Shown: positions 17,799-26,743 of the stretch, in pieces
Layout of the letters: the number at the start of each line of letters is the position of its first letter
Position numbering within the stretch: the stretch's first letter is position 1
Assembly (NCBI GenBank): GCA_003818205.1
Contig: RPRQ01000021.1
Location: 1-64,000 of the forward strand
From: Bacteroidales bacterium
GTDB lineage: Bacteria > Bacteroidota > Bacteroidia > Bacteroidales > Tenuifilaceae
Length of the DNA: 64,000 nt
Direction: 5' to 3'
Made by a program: the position numbers and the translations under genes
Notes under the pieces: generated by a model
What the model saw: the letters and a program-made list of their open reading frames with translations, nothing else
What the model was told of the DNA's origin: nothing
Databases searched by the model: none

Positions 17799-18020
17799 AA
17801 AGTAAGAACTCAATAATACTTACTCCTGAATCAAGCCAAATCAATGAAATTTAATTATTGCCATCACAAATTTAATGGAAATAAATACATTATCGAATTA
17901 TTTGTAAAGTCAACAATTAGTTAAGGTATAATAGACATTATACAGATTAATTATCAGCTGTTGTATCTATACTGCTTACCCAAAGCGTTATAGCCCTCGG
18001 AAAGAGGATTGTTCTAATAA

Positions 18021-18040
18021 CTCCGCCTTTTAAGGCGGAG
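18021..18040. repeat. CTCCGCC hairpin
   Basis: CTCCGCCTTTTAAGGCGGAG is a perfect palindrome. A related hairpin at 18187-18228 has the same arms but is split by an inserted GC-rich palindrome. Confidence 0.6.
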
Positions 18041-18186
18041 ATAATGATCTAACGATTTGTGAGCTTCAGCCCTTGACTTTCTACACCAGCTGCTATATAC
18101 TTTCTAGTAATCAACGTAGAAACAATTCTACTCTTAAAACCGTACATTACGCTTTTGGCTAAAGCCGAGGATTCTTCTTTATCTTG

Positions 18187-18228
18187 ACTCCGCCTTAAAA
18201 CCTGCCGGCCGGTAGGCAGGGGCGGAGT
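18187..18228. repeat. CTCCGCC hairpin interrupted by a GC-rich palindrome
   Basis: The arms ACTCCGCC (18187-18194) and GGCGGAGT (18221-18228) are separated by a 20-bp unit, CCTGCCGGCCGGTAGGCAGG (18201-18220), of the family also found at 18388-18407, 27317-27336 and 27499-27518. The uninterrupted form is at 18021-18040. Confidence 0.65.
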
Positions 18229-18312
18229 TATTGATTTTTGGTTTAAAAAATACCGTAACTATCATATTATGAGATTTTAACGAAGCACAAAACTGCTTAA
18301 TCTATATAATGT

Positions 18313-18582
18313 ATCACTACTGACCGACTAAAATACTATACAATTCATGAAATACTTGATATTACTACATTCTATGTATAGGTCGCCCCTGCCTACCGGC
18401 AGGCAGGCCTAATGGGGCTTGAATTTGATTTTTCTCTAATTACTACAAATAGGTCATCGCTATGCGACTATAGAAAAGCAGCATTGCTGCGAACTATTTG
18501 TAGAATAGACGATTACATTTTAGATAGAAGCAGCATCGCTGCGACCTATTGATTTTAGATTTTTTTCTCGGTTAATAATAAT
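18313..18582. repeat. Dispersed repeat family R, copy 1
   Basis: A segment from ATCACTACTGACCGACTAAA to CTCGGTTAATAATAATT. It is closely matched, in inverted orientation, by 50643-50893. It contains hairpins made of AGCAGCATTGCTGCGA and AGCAGCATCGCTGCGA. Relative to copy 2 it carries an extra 20-bp palindrome (18388-18407, CCTGCCTACCGGCAGGCAGG) inside the CCCC..GGGG hairpin. It is non-coding and lies directly upstream of rbfA. Confidence 0.8.
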
Positions 18583-18662
18583 TGAAAAAGATTCTGTGTG
18601 ATTTTTAAAGGGCAGGATAACATATCAGAGGATCGAGTTCTGTTATTATCTTTTAAATCAAC

Positions 18663-18670
18663 TATCTTTG
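18663..18670 (+). promoter_or_regulatory. -7 box of the rbfA operon
   Basis: TATCTTTG matches TAnnTTTG exactly and lies 15 bases before the rbfA ATG. An AAGGA ribosome-binding-like sequence (18680-18684) stands between them, which favours the ATG at 18686 over the upstream in-frame TTG at 18668. The -33 TTG is not clear. Confidence 0.55.
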
Positions 18671-18685
18671 CACAAAATCAAGGAT

Positions 18686-19024
18686 ATGGAAGGCACAAGG
18701 TTAAACAAGGTATCGAGGTTGCTTCAGAAGGATTTAGGGGATATATTTCAGAAGGAAGGCACTTCTTTATTTAGGGGAAAGATAATTACGGTTACATCAG
18801 TTAGGGTTAGCCCCGATCTCGGCGTAGCCAAGGTCTATATCAGCATATTCCCCACCGATAAGAAGGAGGAGATGCTTCAAACCGTTAGGGTTCATACCAA
18901 GCAATTCCGTCATGAATTGGCCCAAAGGGTTAGGCATCAGCTAAGAATAGTTCCTGAGCTATCCTTCTTTCTTGATGACTCGCTCGATTATATCGAAAAC
19001 ATTGATAAACTTCTGAAGAGTTAG
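18686..19024 (+). CDS. rbfA: Ribosome-binding factor A
   Basis: 112 residues with a KH-like fold. It binds the immature 30S subunit and aids 16S rRNA 5'-end maturation. Diagnostic segments are RLNKVSRLLQKDLGDIFQKE at the N-terminus, VRVSPDLGVAKVYISIFP in the middle, and LRIVPELSFFLDDSLDYIENIDKLL at the C-terminus. The start at 18686 fits the family (MEGTRLNKV) and has AAGGA just upstream. It heads an operon with a methyltransferase (3-bp gap) and a LolC/E-type permease. I know the rbfA/permease neighbourhood from other Bacteroidota. Confidence 0.95.
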   Translation: MEGTRLNKVSRLLQKDLGDIFQKEGTSLFRGKIITVTSVRVSPDLGVAKVYISIFPTDKKEEMLQTVRVHTKQFRHELAQRVRHQLRIVPELSFFLDDSLDYIENIDKLLKS

Positions 19025-19027
19025 TTA

Positions 19028-19798
19028 ATGCTCAAACATATTATATCTCTTGCTTCACGGTTTATACCCCGCCACTATCAGCAGATGGTGGTTGCTTTTC
19101 TTTTACGTTCGATTGCAATATTCTATATAGGCAATAGAATTGAAGACCCCATCTCGGGAAAAAAGTACCGAAAAATACTACCCTACGGAAGACTCCAATC
19201 ACGCCCAAATGCGTTGGCATTCCACTCCCTTTCGCTCGAAAGGCATCGGCTGATATGGCTATACCTGAAGAATCGAACCGATTTTTTCACAAGCCCGAAG
19301 CGAGTGCTGCATATTGCCCCTGAATACTGCTTCATAAAACCATTCAAAAAATTAGCGAACCTCGATTATATAACTGCGGATCTGATTTCTCCTTGGGCTG
19401 ATGTTAAGCTGGATGTTCAGAGTATTCCTTTCCCCGATTCAAATTTCGATATTATTATCTGTAACCATGTGCTTGAACATGTTGATGACGATAGACAAGC
19501 CATGAGCGAAATGTTTAGAATTATGAAGCCAGGAGGATTCGGAATTTTTCAGATCCCTCTCGATTATTCCCTTGAAGTTACACTAGAGGATAGCAATATC
19601 AATACCCCTGAACTTAGGGAAAAACATTACAAGCAGCGCGATCACCTTAGGCTATATGGTAGGGATTATGCTAAACGACTCCGTGAAGCTGGATTTGATG
19701 TAACTGAGGATAATTACGTTCATACATTCTCTGAGGATTTAATAAAACGATACGCCTTACCTAAGGATGAGATTCTGTATATTTGTAGGAAAGTATAA
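19028..19798 (+). CDS. Class I SAM-dependent methyltransferase
   Basis: 256 residues. The central part is a Methyltransf_11-type Rossmann fold: LHIAPEYCF is in place of the usual glycine-rich motif I, then DVQSIPFPDSNFDIIICNHVLEHVDDD (motifs II-III) and RIMKPGGFGIFQIP. The first 90 residues are basic with hydrophobic stretches and may contact membrane or substrate. The poorly conserved motif I (APEYC, not GxGxG) is known in some members. The substrate is unknown. It lies between rbfA and the permease in one operon. Confidence 0.8.
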   Translation: MLKHIISLASRFIPRHYQQMVVAFLLRSIAIFYIGNRIEDPISGKKYRKILPYGRLQSRPNALAFHSLSLERHRLIWLYLKNRTDFFTSPKRVLHIAPEYCFIKPFKKLANLDYITADLISPWADVKLDVQSIPFPDSNFDIIICNHVLEHVDDDRQAMSEMFRIMKPGGFGIFQIPLDYSLEVTLEDSNINTPELREKHYKQRDHLRLYGRDYAKRLREAGFDVTEDNYVHTFSEDLIKRYALPKDEILYICRKV

Positions 19799-19832
19799 TA
19801 ATTAACCCTTGAAGGGTTAAAAAAATCAACTA

Positions 19833-21068
19833 ATGAATTTCCCCCTATTCATAGCCAAGCGATACCTTTTTGCCAAGAAATCGCATAATGTAATTAACAT
19901 TATCTCCATTATTTCGCTATTTGGAGTTACAATGGGGGTTGCTGCCTTAGTTGTTGTTCTCTCTGTTTTTAACGGTTTCGATTCACTTATCAAAAAAATG
20001 TACTCAACATTTGATGCCGAAATCAAGATTAGCTTGGTTGAGGGTAAAACGTTCAGTCCAAACCTTCCTGAGATCGAAAAATTAAAAACGATGGAGGGGG
20101 TTGCCATTTTTGTTGAGGTTTTAGAGGAAAATGCCATTTTCCGATGTGGCGACAAGCAGTATCCCGGAATGATAAAAGGGGTAAGCAAGAACTATGCAAC
20201 TCTCACAGGGGTTGATTCGATGATGATAGATGGAACATTCGACCTATGGAAAGCAAATCAACCACATGCCATAATGGGGCAAGGTGTAGCGTACTACCTT
20301 AACGCTAGAATTTCCCAATTCGATCCACTAATCATCTACGTCCCCAAAAGGGGAAAATACACATCATTATCACCCGAAAACTTATTTACTACAAAGGGTA
20401 TAATGCTTGCTGGCGTTTTTGCCATTGAAGTGGAGTTCGACTCAAAATATGTTATTATTCCAATTGAGTTTGCACGAGATCTTTTGAATTATACAAATGA
20501 AGTCACCTCCATTGAACTCAAATCAAAGGTAGGTGTGAAAATAGAAACCCTTCAAGAAAAAGTAAAAGAAACTCTTGGGAGCAATTATAAAGTATTAAAT
20601 AGATTTCAACAGAACGAGGTGTTGTTCCGCACCATGAAATCGGAAAAACTTGCCATCGGGTTCATTCTTTCACTAATTCTTGTAATTGCATCATTCAATA
20701 TTATTGGCTCTCTTTCAATGCTTATCATCGATAAGCGTAGCGATGTGGAAACCATTCGCAGTATGGGGGCTGATAATGAGTTGATTCAAAAAATTTTTAT
20801 GGCAGAAGGTATGCTTATCACGATGGGTGGAACTCTAATTGGAACGGTTTTCGGTCTAATAATTTGCTGGGCTCAGACCACATTCGGGTTAATTAAAATT
20901 CAGGGATCAGGAAGTTTTATTATTGATACCTACCCCGTTGATATTCAACTTTTAGATATTAGCTTGGTGCTAATTATTGTAATTGTCATCGGGTTCCTAG
21001 CGGCCAGGTTTCCTGTAAGGATAATCACCAAACGGATACTAAACGATTCCGAAAGGGGGAATATGTAA
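19833..21068 (+). CDS. FtsX/LolC-LolE family ABC transporter permease
   Basis: 411 residues. The N-terminus MNFPLFIAKRYLFAKKSHNV with a membrane segment (about 22-50) is typical of LolC/E. A periplasmic MacB_PCD-like domain follows, then three C-terminal membrane helices (about 272-300, 325-350 and 378-398) forming the FtsX core. Such permeases extract lipoproteins from the inner membrane for transfer to the outer membrane, working with the ATPase LolD, which is not in this window. It follows the methyltransferase by 34 bp and is probably co-transcribed with rbfA. Confidence 0.88.
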   Translation: MNFPLFIAKRYLFAKKSHNVINIISIISLFGVTMGVAALVVVLSVFNGFDSLIKKMYSTFDAEIKISLVEGKTFSPNLPEIEKLKTMEGVAIFVEVLEENAIFRCGDKQYPGMIKGVSKNYATLTGVDSMMIDGTFDLWKANQPHAIMGQGVAYYLNARISQFDPLIIYVPKRGKYTSLSPENLFTTKGIMLAGVFAIEVEFDSKYVIIPIEFARDLLNYTNEVTSIELKSKVGVKIETLQEKVKETLGSNYKVLNRFQQNEVLFRTMKSEKLAIGFILSLILVIASFNIIGSLSMLIIDKRSDVETIRSMGADNELIQKIFMAEGMLITMGGTLIGTVFGLIICWAQTTFGLIKIQGSGSFIIDTYPVDIQLLDISLVLIIVIVIGFLAARFPVRIITKRILNDSERGNM

Positions 21069-21087
21069 CTTCAATAATTTTTAATTC

Positions 21088-22224
21088 ATGATAAACATTC
21101 TTATCATCGGGATTTTTGAAGGCATTTTCTTAGCCATGCTAATCCTTACCAAGAAGAAAAAATCAGTTTCGGATTTTATACTAGCCGTATTTTTTCTTGC
21201 ATTTGCTATCAATATCTTTTTAAGCTACATAGAGGCATACAACCGTCAGAATGGCTTCCCATACCCTTGGTTCATATTTACTGCAGCACCATTCCTTCTT
21301 TTGCATGGCCCTATCCTTTGGCTATATATAAAATCGTTAACCGACCAGTATTTCAGGTTTAAAGCTATCTACCTGCTAAATTTAATACCATTTGCAGGAA
21401 TGATTCTTCAGCATTCCATTGAAATATACTCAATACCGGTAAATGAGAGAATTGCTTACGTGCTTTCAGAAACCTTTAAGCAATCCTTTACATACCCTGT
21501 ATTCCTTCTCCTTATCGCCTTCTCGCAGATAGTGTATTTTTACTTTGGGCTTAAACTGATAGTTAAATATAAAGGGGAGATCGAGGGGTACTTCTCTCAA
21601 ACCATTGGCATTGACCTAAAATGGCTAAACCTTGGTTTGAAATCTTGGATTTTGTTATCCGTTTTCGTCAATTCATTCTTTATTATCGACCTTTTTGTTC
21701 CTATTGCAACCTTTGGTTTGCTGCAATTCTTGAGCTTTATTATTGCATCGGTTTACTTAGTTTTTATTGGGTTTTACGGTATCAAGCAGGAGAATCTGTT
21801 CCTTACAAAAACAATAGACGTTAACCTCGAAAAAACATTAATGCATCACCCAGAAGGGTCTCCCATTAAGCCCTTGCGTGAAGATGAGAAAGCGTTTATT
21901 CAAACGCTTCTAGATTATATGAGACTTCAAAAGCCATACCTGCAACCCGAAATTACCCTCAGCATGCTTAGCAAGGAGCTTAAAGTATCATCAGAATACC
22001 TTTCAGATATTATCAATACCGACTTAAACAAGAATTTTTTTGATTTTATTAACTATTATAGGGTTGAAGAGTTCAAAAAACAGTGCAAAGATTTACAAAA
22101 TAAGAATCTAAACATAATTGGTATAGCATATAATTGCGGCTTTAACTCTAAAGCAACTTTCAATCGAGTATTTAAGAAGGTCTCAGGGCATACTCCCAGT
22201 GAATATATCGAGAGGTCTCAATAA
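21088..22224 (+). CDS. Membrane-anchored AraC-family transcriptional regulator
   Basis: 378 residues. The first about 240 are strongly hydrophobic with seven or so membrane helices. A linker leads to a C-terminal AraC-type double helix-turn-helix (about 275-375: ITLSMLSKELKVSSEYLSDII and IIGIAYNCGFNSKATFNRVFK), ending in SGHTPSEY. This architecture is common in Bacteroidota, where the membrane part probably senses an envelope signal. Its target is unknown. It starts 19 bp after the permease and ends on a strong terminator that overlaps its last codons. Confidence 0.9.
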   Translation: MINILIIGIFEGIFLAMLILTKKKKSVSDFILAVFFLAFAINIFLSYIEAYNRQNGFPYPWFIFTAAPFLLLHGPILWLYIKSLTDQYFRFKAIYLLNLIPFAGMILQHSIEIYSIPVNERIAYVLSETFKQSFTYPVFLLLIAFSQIVYFYFGLKLIVKYKGEIEGYFSQTIGIDLKWLNLGLKSWILLSVFVNSFFIIDLFVPIATFGLLQFLSFIIASVYLVFIGFYGIKQENLFLTKTIDVNLEKTLMHHPEGSPIKPLREDEKAFIQTLLDYMRLQKPYLQPEITLSMLSKELKVSSEYLSDIINTDLNKNFFDFINYYRVEEFKKQCKDLQNKNLNIIGIAYNCGFNSKATFNRVFKKVSGHTPSEYIERSQ

Positions 22225-22243
22225 ATTGAGACCTCTTTTTTTT
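22211..22243 (+). terminator. Rho-independent terminator overlapping the AraC gene end
   Basis: A 12-bp stem AGAGGTCTCAAT/ATTGAGACCTCT followed by eight T residues. The left arm lies inside the final codons and the stop codon is in the stem. It closes the rbfA-to-AraC unit. Confidence 0.9.
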
Positions 22244-22340
22244 GCAATTCTCATTTTGTTGATACTTCAAAAACGGAAAGTAAGACTTCTAAATTGGGGT
22301 TTTCATCTTCATTTGTATCAAATATTAATTCTGACACAAA

Positions 22341-23021
22341 ATGAAAAAAGGGCTTCTTTTCATACCCACCCTAATGCTTGCAGGTTGCAGTATCAGCAAA
22401 GATACACTTCATCCATACTACAGAGCGCAGATAGGGTTTAACAAAGGCGGTATTACCGAAAATACCGATTTCACTAAAACCTCCAACGTCCAACCCGATG
22501 CGTTTACTGGAGCAACTAAAATAGGGTTCAATGCTAGTGGTCATGTGGTTTTGCCTATCAAACGAAATGCTATAGAAACGGGTATTGACTATATGTACAA
22601 TAACCAGACCTTTACCTTTAATGATTATAGCAATGGGTACAGCGGAAATCGAAGGATTAGTAGTTCACAGATTATGCTCCCTGTTACCTATAACTTTAGT
22701 TTTTTTCATAAAAACAATCCTCTTGGCTCAATTCAGTTTAAGGTTGGTTACCTTATACAGTTCAATATGTTCTCGGTTTTAGACAGCGGAACTGCTCTAA
22801 CCGATTATAGCCTCAATAACTTCTCAAGCGGGATTACCGCAGGGTTATCAGCAACACCATTTCATATGAATAATGGCAGCAAACTAGGGTTCTATTTTGA
22901 TGTGTACCGGGGCACAAAAATTTACAACGATTTTTATAACCAAAGTATATATGAAATGCCCGCCTCCAGTTTTATGAAGTTTGGTATTATCTATCAGTTC
23001 GGTAAAAATCAATCGAAATAG
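22341..23021 (+). CDS. Unrecognised lipoprotein, possible outer-membrane beta-barrel
   Basis: 226 residues. A lipoprotein signal (MKKGLLFIPTLMLAGC, Cys16) is clear. The rest alternates polar and aromatic residues, with repeated strand-like segments (KIGFNASGHVVLPIKRNAIETG, QIMLPVTYNFSFF, SIQFKVGYLIQFNMF), and ends with FGIIYQFGKNQSK, suggesting a small beta-barrel or beta-sandwich. I do not recognise a family. It is followed after 1 bp by a flavodoxin gene and then an overlapping third gene, so the three form one transcript. Confidence 0.7.
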   Translation: MKKGLLFIPTLMLAGCSISKDTLHPYYRAQIGFNKGGITENTDFTKTSNVQPDAFTGATKIGFNASGHVVLPIKRNAIETGIDYMYNNQTFTFNDYSNGYSGNRRISSSQIMLPVTYNFSFFHKNNPLGSIQFKVGYLIQFNMFSVLDSGTALTDYSLNNFSSGITAGLSATPFHMNNGSKLGFYFDVYRGTKIYNDFYNQSIYEMPASSFMKFGIIYQFGKNQSK

Positions 23022-23022
23022 A

Positions 23023-23586
23023 ATGAGAGCCGTAACGCTATTCCTATTAATAGCATTGAATTCATGCCAATCAAATTCACAGAGTATTCAAACGCAAAAA
23101 AATATAAAAATGAAAACACTTATTGTCTTCGCATCAAGCCATGGAACTACCGAAAAGGTAGCAAATATCATCAAAGAAAAACTCGATAGCACAACTGTGC
23201 AAACCTATAACTTAAAATATAAGCCCAAGATTGACTTATCGGACTACGAGACCATTATCATTGGTAGTTCAATTCACGCTGGGAGTATTCAAAGCGATAT
23301 TAAAAAATTTATTAAGGATAATACCATTTCCCTGATGCAGAAAAGGGTTTCCCTTTACCTCTGCTGCATGGACGAAAAGAAAGAGCAAGAGGAGTTTAAC
23401 AATAACTACCCTGAACTCCTTAGAAATCATTCCGTTTACAATGCAATAGTTGGGGGGGAATTTCTATTCGAAAAGATGAATTTTTTCGAACGGTTTTTGG
23501 TGCGTAAAATTTCAGGAGTATCGTCAACAGTATCGAAGCTAAGGATTGAGGAAATTGACAATCTTGTAAACACATTAAAAAAATGA
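23023..23586 (+). CDS. Flavodoxin_5 / HemG-like protein with possible lipoprotein signal
   Basis: 187 residues from the ATG at 23023. Residues 30-187 are a flavodoxin domain: the FMN phosphate loop TLIVFASSHGTTEKVA is followed by IIIGSSIHAGSIQSDIKKFI, the signature of the HemG (menaquinone-dependent protoporphyrinogen dehydrogenase) group. The first 29 residues look like a lipoprotein leader (MRAVTLFLLIALNSC, Cys15). A second in-frame ATG at 23110 would give a plain cytoplasmic flavodoxin. Flavodoxins normally act in the cytoplasm, so the choice of start decides the location. It is translationally coupled to the next gene (ATGA overlap). Confidence 0.75.
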   Translation: MRAVTLFLLIALNSCQSNSQSIQTQKNIKMKTLIVFASSHGTTEKVANIIKEKLDSTTVQTYNLKYKPKIDLSDYETIIIGSSIHAGSIQSDIKKFIKDNTISLMQKRVSLYLCCMDEKKEQEEFNNNYPELLRNHSVYNAIVGGEFLFEKMNFFERFLVRKISGVSSTVSKLRIEEIDNLVNTLKK

Positions 23587-24758
23587 AAAAGAATCCGGCG
23601 TTCGAGGTTGTCTTATTTCTAACATTCTACTCATGTACCATCCTTAAAGACGTTTCGTTAAATCCTGAAAGGTTCTTAATTAATGATGATTTGAGAACTG
23701 ATATTTATGCTAGCGCATCTAAAGGGGTTATTATATCTCCCTTTTCGATGGACATTGAGAATCCTGAGAAACTAATGCTCTTCGATTTCAAGGGGCATAT
23801 TAAGTACAAGTTTCTAGAATGCCAGTTTTACAACGACTCTGTTTTTGGAAAGGGCATTGTTTGCATGCTAATGCGTCACGATGATAGATTGGAGATATAT
23901 CATACCAAAGGGTTGAACATGAAACAGCAGCTGTACTACTTCGACTCGGTTCAACATACAATTCCAACTCAACTATTCAATCCAACCTGCTCATTCGAAA
24001 ACCAAAATGGTAATCTTAAGTTCAACCTATCATTTACCGATAAATATGGAAATAATATTGTTGCAAATCTTTCAGGAAATTACCCCGAAAGTTTAGACTT
24101 TATAGCGCCAATAGGCTTAATAAACCTACATCATTCTGATTACACCTTTTTCCCGTTATGGTACATGCGAAAAATGAACTTCTTGAACACTCATGAGGGC
24201 AATGCGTCCATCGCAATAAACGATACAATACTGACTATTAAGAAAATACCAGGGCTTATCAACTGGCAACGATTGTACTTTGCTCGATGGTCGTTTGACC
24301 CGATCTTCATAATTTGGAATACAAATAAAAGCGTGCCAACTGAAGGGATTAAAAAGGAGAGTAATGAGAACGATTCGATTACCTATATAATTAATCAAAA
24401 CCATGGGTATGTAGAAATTAAAAGTATTCTGTTTAAGGGCGTTAAGCATAACAGTACTATACAATTCTCTCCTGCTCTACCTGAATTTTTTTGTCTTAAA
24501 GATAGTATTCTACTCAATGGGCGATTTACTATCGATGTTGATGAAAAAAAAGGTGTTATTGGTGGAAAATATAGTATAACTAAAAAGGGCAAATCGGTTG
24601 AAATCTTAGTTCAGCCCACCAAAGGTTGGCAACCTGTACCAGGAAGAACATGGGTTAAAAATCACATCTTAACTATTAACCTCACCGAAACAAAAAGTAA
24701 CAAGGTGATAATAGCATCAAAATGGCGATTGAAATTAAATACGCATAGGGTTTTGTAG
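23583..24758 (+). CDS. Unrecognised exported protein
   Basis: 391 residues. The leader MKKNPAFEVVLFLTFYSC ends in a possible lipobox (Cys18). No known family is recognised. The body is rich in predicted beta strands (LMLFDFKGHIKYKFLECQFY, GRFTIDVDEKKGVIGGKYSI) and could be a lipocalin-like or carotenoid-hydratase-like sandwich; that is speculation. It overlaps the flavodoxin stop by 4 bases and is co-transcribed. Its 3' end overlaps the convergent glycosyltransferase gene by 24 bp. Confidence 0.65.
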   Translation: MKKNPAFEVVLFLTFYSCTILKDVSLNPERFLINDDLRTDIYASASKGVIISPFSMDIENPEKLMLFDFKGHIKYKFLECQFYNDSVFGKGIVCMLMRHDDRLEIYHTKGLNMKQQLYYFDSVQHTIPTQLFNPTCSFENQNGNLKFNLSFTDKYGNNIVANLSGNYPESLDFIAPIGLINLHHSDYTFFPLWYMRKMNFLNTHEGNASIAINDTILTIKKIPGLINWQRLYFARWSFDPIFIIWNTNKSVPTEGIKKESNENDSITYIINQNHGYVEIKSILFKGVKHNSTIQFSPALPEFFCLKDSILLNGRFTIDVDEKKGVIGGKYSITKKGKSVEILVQPTKGWQPVPGRTWVKNHILTINLTETKSNKVIIASKWRLKLNTHRVL

Positions 24759-25799
24759 GAGATTCGAAGAGTCATGTGAGCCTAGTTCAACCTTTGCTTC
24801 TGAAATATCAATGTTTTCTAATTTGTTTTGCTGACAAACTTTAAATAACCCTTCGTTAGATAAATGTTTTGCAAGGTACTCCTGCTCCGTTTGTCCAGGT
24901 GTAGGAACTATCAAGCATTTTACACCCAACGCAACTAAGTCCATTATGGAGCTATACCCTGCTCTACAAATCAGATACTTTGATGACTTCAATACCGATG
25001 CAAAAGTTGAATCGTTTAAATGACCTGCATACCAAATCCCATTTTTCTCAATAATATCTGTCCCCTCATCAGGTTTTCCTGTCATAATAAGGGTTTTAGT
25101 CTTTTGCCTTCGAACTAGTTTTTCAACCTGTTCAATAAACAATTCTCTTTGAGGTGATGGACCCGAAACAACTCCAACCAAATCCCAATTTATGCTAGTT
25201 GGATTGATTTCAATGCCTAAAAATCTTGATAATATTCCAATATACTCAGCATTTGAAGGGATTTTGCTAGGATGTGATAATTCCCCAGCAAGATTATCTG
25301 AGCCTAAGAAATCGGGTATCCAGCAGCTATCAAATTTCTCCGCAAAAAAACGAACAGCCCATTGTCCGGCAAGCTCAAAACTCCGAAAAGGAGTTGGAAA
25401 GAGAACCTTTAGCTGATGGGTAATTAATACTGTTTTCGCATTCTTGCACCACAACCCATAACGATTATCGGAAATAACCAAATCGATTTGATAATCTTTA
25501 ACCAACCGATTTAGCGCAAAATGCTCTTTTAAAATATGATATGGCAATTGTATGGCAATCCAAATAAGAGGGAATAATTGGCTCTTTCTCTTCGAAAACC
25601 TAACCTTAAATGATGGAAAATGAATAGTTTTTATTCCCACGAAACGTTTTGATAGAAGGGCTAATGATTGCTCATCGCCTGCAACTATAACCTCGTGTCC
25701 ATCCCTCAGAAAAGATTCAATAATTGGTATATCTCGACTTGCGTGGCCCAATCCCCAACCAAGGGGACAAACCAGAATTGTTTTCTTTTCACCATTCAT
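24735..25799 (-). CDS. GT-B fold glycosyltransferase (MurG/GT28-like)
   Basis: 354 residues. The N-terminus ILVCPLGWGLGHASRDIPII has the glycine-rich loop and GHASR motif of MurG-like and related UDP-sugar transferases. The C-terminal half holds LICRAGYSSIMDLVALGVKCLIVPTPGQTEQEYLA, the nucleotide-sugar binding segment of the GT28 C-terminal domain. Donor and acceptor are unknown. It follows the radical SAM gene by 3 bp on the minus strand and converges with the gene at 23583-24758. Confidence 0.82.
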   Translation of the reverse strand: MNGEKKTILVCPLGWGLGHASRDIPIIESFLRDGHEVIVAGDEQSLALLSKRFVGIKTIHFPSFKVRFSKRKSQLFPLIWIAIQLPYHILKEHFALNRLVKDYQIDLVISDNRYGLWCKNAKTVLITHQLKVLFPTPFRSFELAGQWAVRFFAEKFDSCWIPDFLGSDNLAGELSHPSKIPSNAEYIGILSRFLGIEINPTSINWDLVGVVSGPSPQRELFIEQVEKLVRRQKTKTLIMTGKPDEGTDIIEKNGIWYAGHLNDSTFASVLKSSKYLICRAGYSSIMDLVALGVKCLIVPTPGQTEQEYLAKHLSNEGLFKVCQQNKLENIDISEAKVELGSHDSSNLLQNPMRI

Positions 25800-25802
25800 T
25801 AT

Positions 25803-26576
25803 CTATGCCGATACTTGAATAGGTATTCCAAGCGCCTCAACCTTTGTTGCAATTCCCTTTAAATCTTTAAGTGATACTTTCTCCAAACCAATAACAGGTG
25901 TATCGCGGGCAATGGTATAAATCATTACCTCCTTAGGATCAATGGCTTTAACTAGTTCAAGCCAAGCGTTAACCTCAATATCCGTTGTATTATCAATGGT
26001 TTTCCCTTCGAAACTTCCGCGTAAAAACATGGTTTGAATGATCAGATTTCCTTCGAAAGATTTTAAACCCTTAACCAACTCTTCTGCCGAGAATTTAACC
26101 CTTGGTTGATTAAGTAAATTTATAGTTGAATCAAACGCAGAGTCTAACTTTAAGATATTCTGGTCAACCTTTTTAAGCGCAGCCACAACCTTGGGCTTAT
26201 TCAGCATGGTTGCGTTTGATAGCACCGCTATTCTCGCCTTTGGAAAATACCTATTCCGTAGCTCAATCGAATCGTCAATTATCTCTGAAAACTCGGGATG
26301 TAGGGTTGGTTCACCGTTACCAGCATAGGTAATTACATCCAACTCCTCCCCTTTCGCTTTCATATCCATCAACTTCTCATCAAGGTACTTTCTTACCTCT
26401 TCCCTGATGGGAAGTTTACCTTTTTGCTGCTTATTAGTCCATCCGCACTCACAGTAAATACAATCAAACGAGCATACCTTTGAATTTACAGGTAAAAGGT
26501 TTATCCCCAGCGATGCTCCGAGCCTGCGGCTTCGGATTGGTCCGAAAACAATACTATCGAAAAGAAATGTTGCCAT
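25803..26576 (-). CDS. Radical SAM protein
   Basis: 257 residues. The [4Fe-4S] cluster motif is Cys35-x3-Cys39-x2-Cys42 (CSFDCIYC), with an extra Cys44. GNGEPTLHPEF is the SAM-binding second motif. The N-terminal FGPIRSRRLGASLGINLLP segment places it in the group related to wyosine-base TYW1-like radical SAM proteins (COG0731). The substrate is unknown. It is the first gene of a two-gene minus-strand unit with the glycosyltransferase. Confidence 0.88.
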   Translation of the reverse strand: MATFLFDSIVFGPIRSRRLGASLGINLLPVNSKVCSFDCIYCECGWTNKQQKGKLPIREEVRKYLDEKLMDMKAKGEELDVITYAGNGEPTLHPEFSEIIDDSIELRNRYFPKARIAVLSNATMLNKPKVVAALKKVDQNILKLDSAFDSTINLLNQPRVKFSAEELVKGLKSFEGNLIIQTMFLRGSFEGKTIDNTTDIEVNAWLELVKAIDPKEVMIYTIARDTPVIGLEKVSLKDLKGIATKVEALGIPIQVSA

Positions 26577-26743
26577 ACTTTAACATCAAGAAACCATTTG
26601 AAATAGCTAATAATTAGACAAAGTTATTAAAATTTAAGACCTAGCGTTCATGTTTGAATATCAGTATTTTGTATGACAATAGTCATGACGATTGATTTTT
26701 ACAAAAGCTATTTTTAATTGATCTATTATTAAAACATTTCGAT

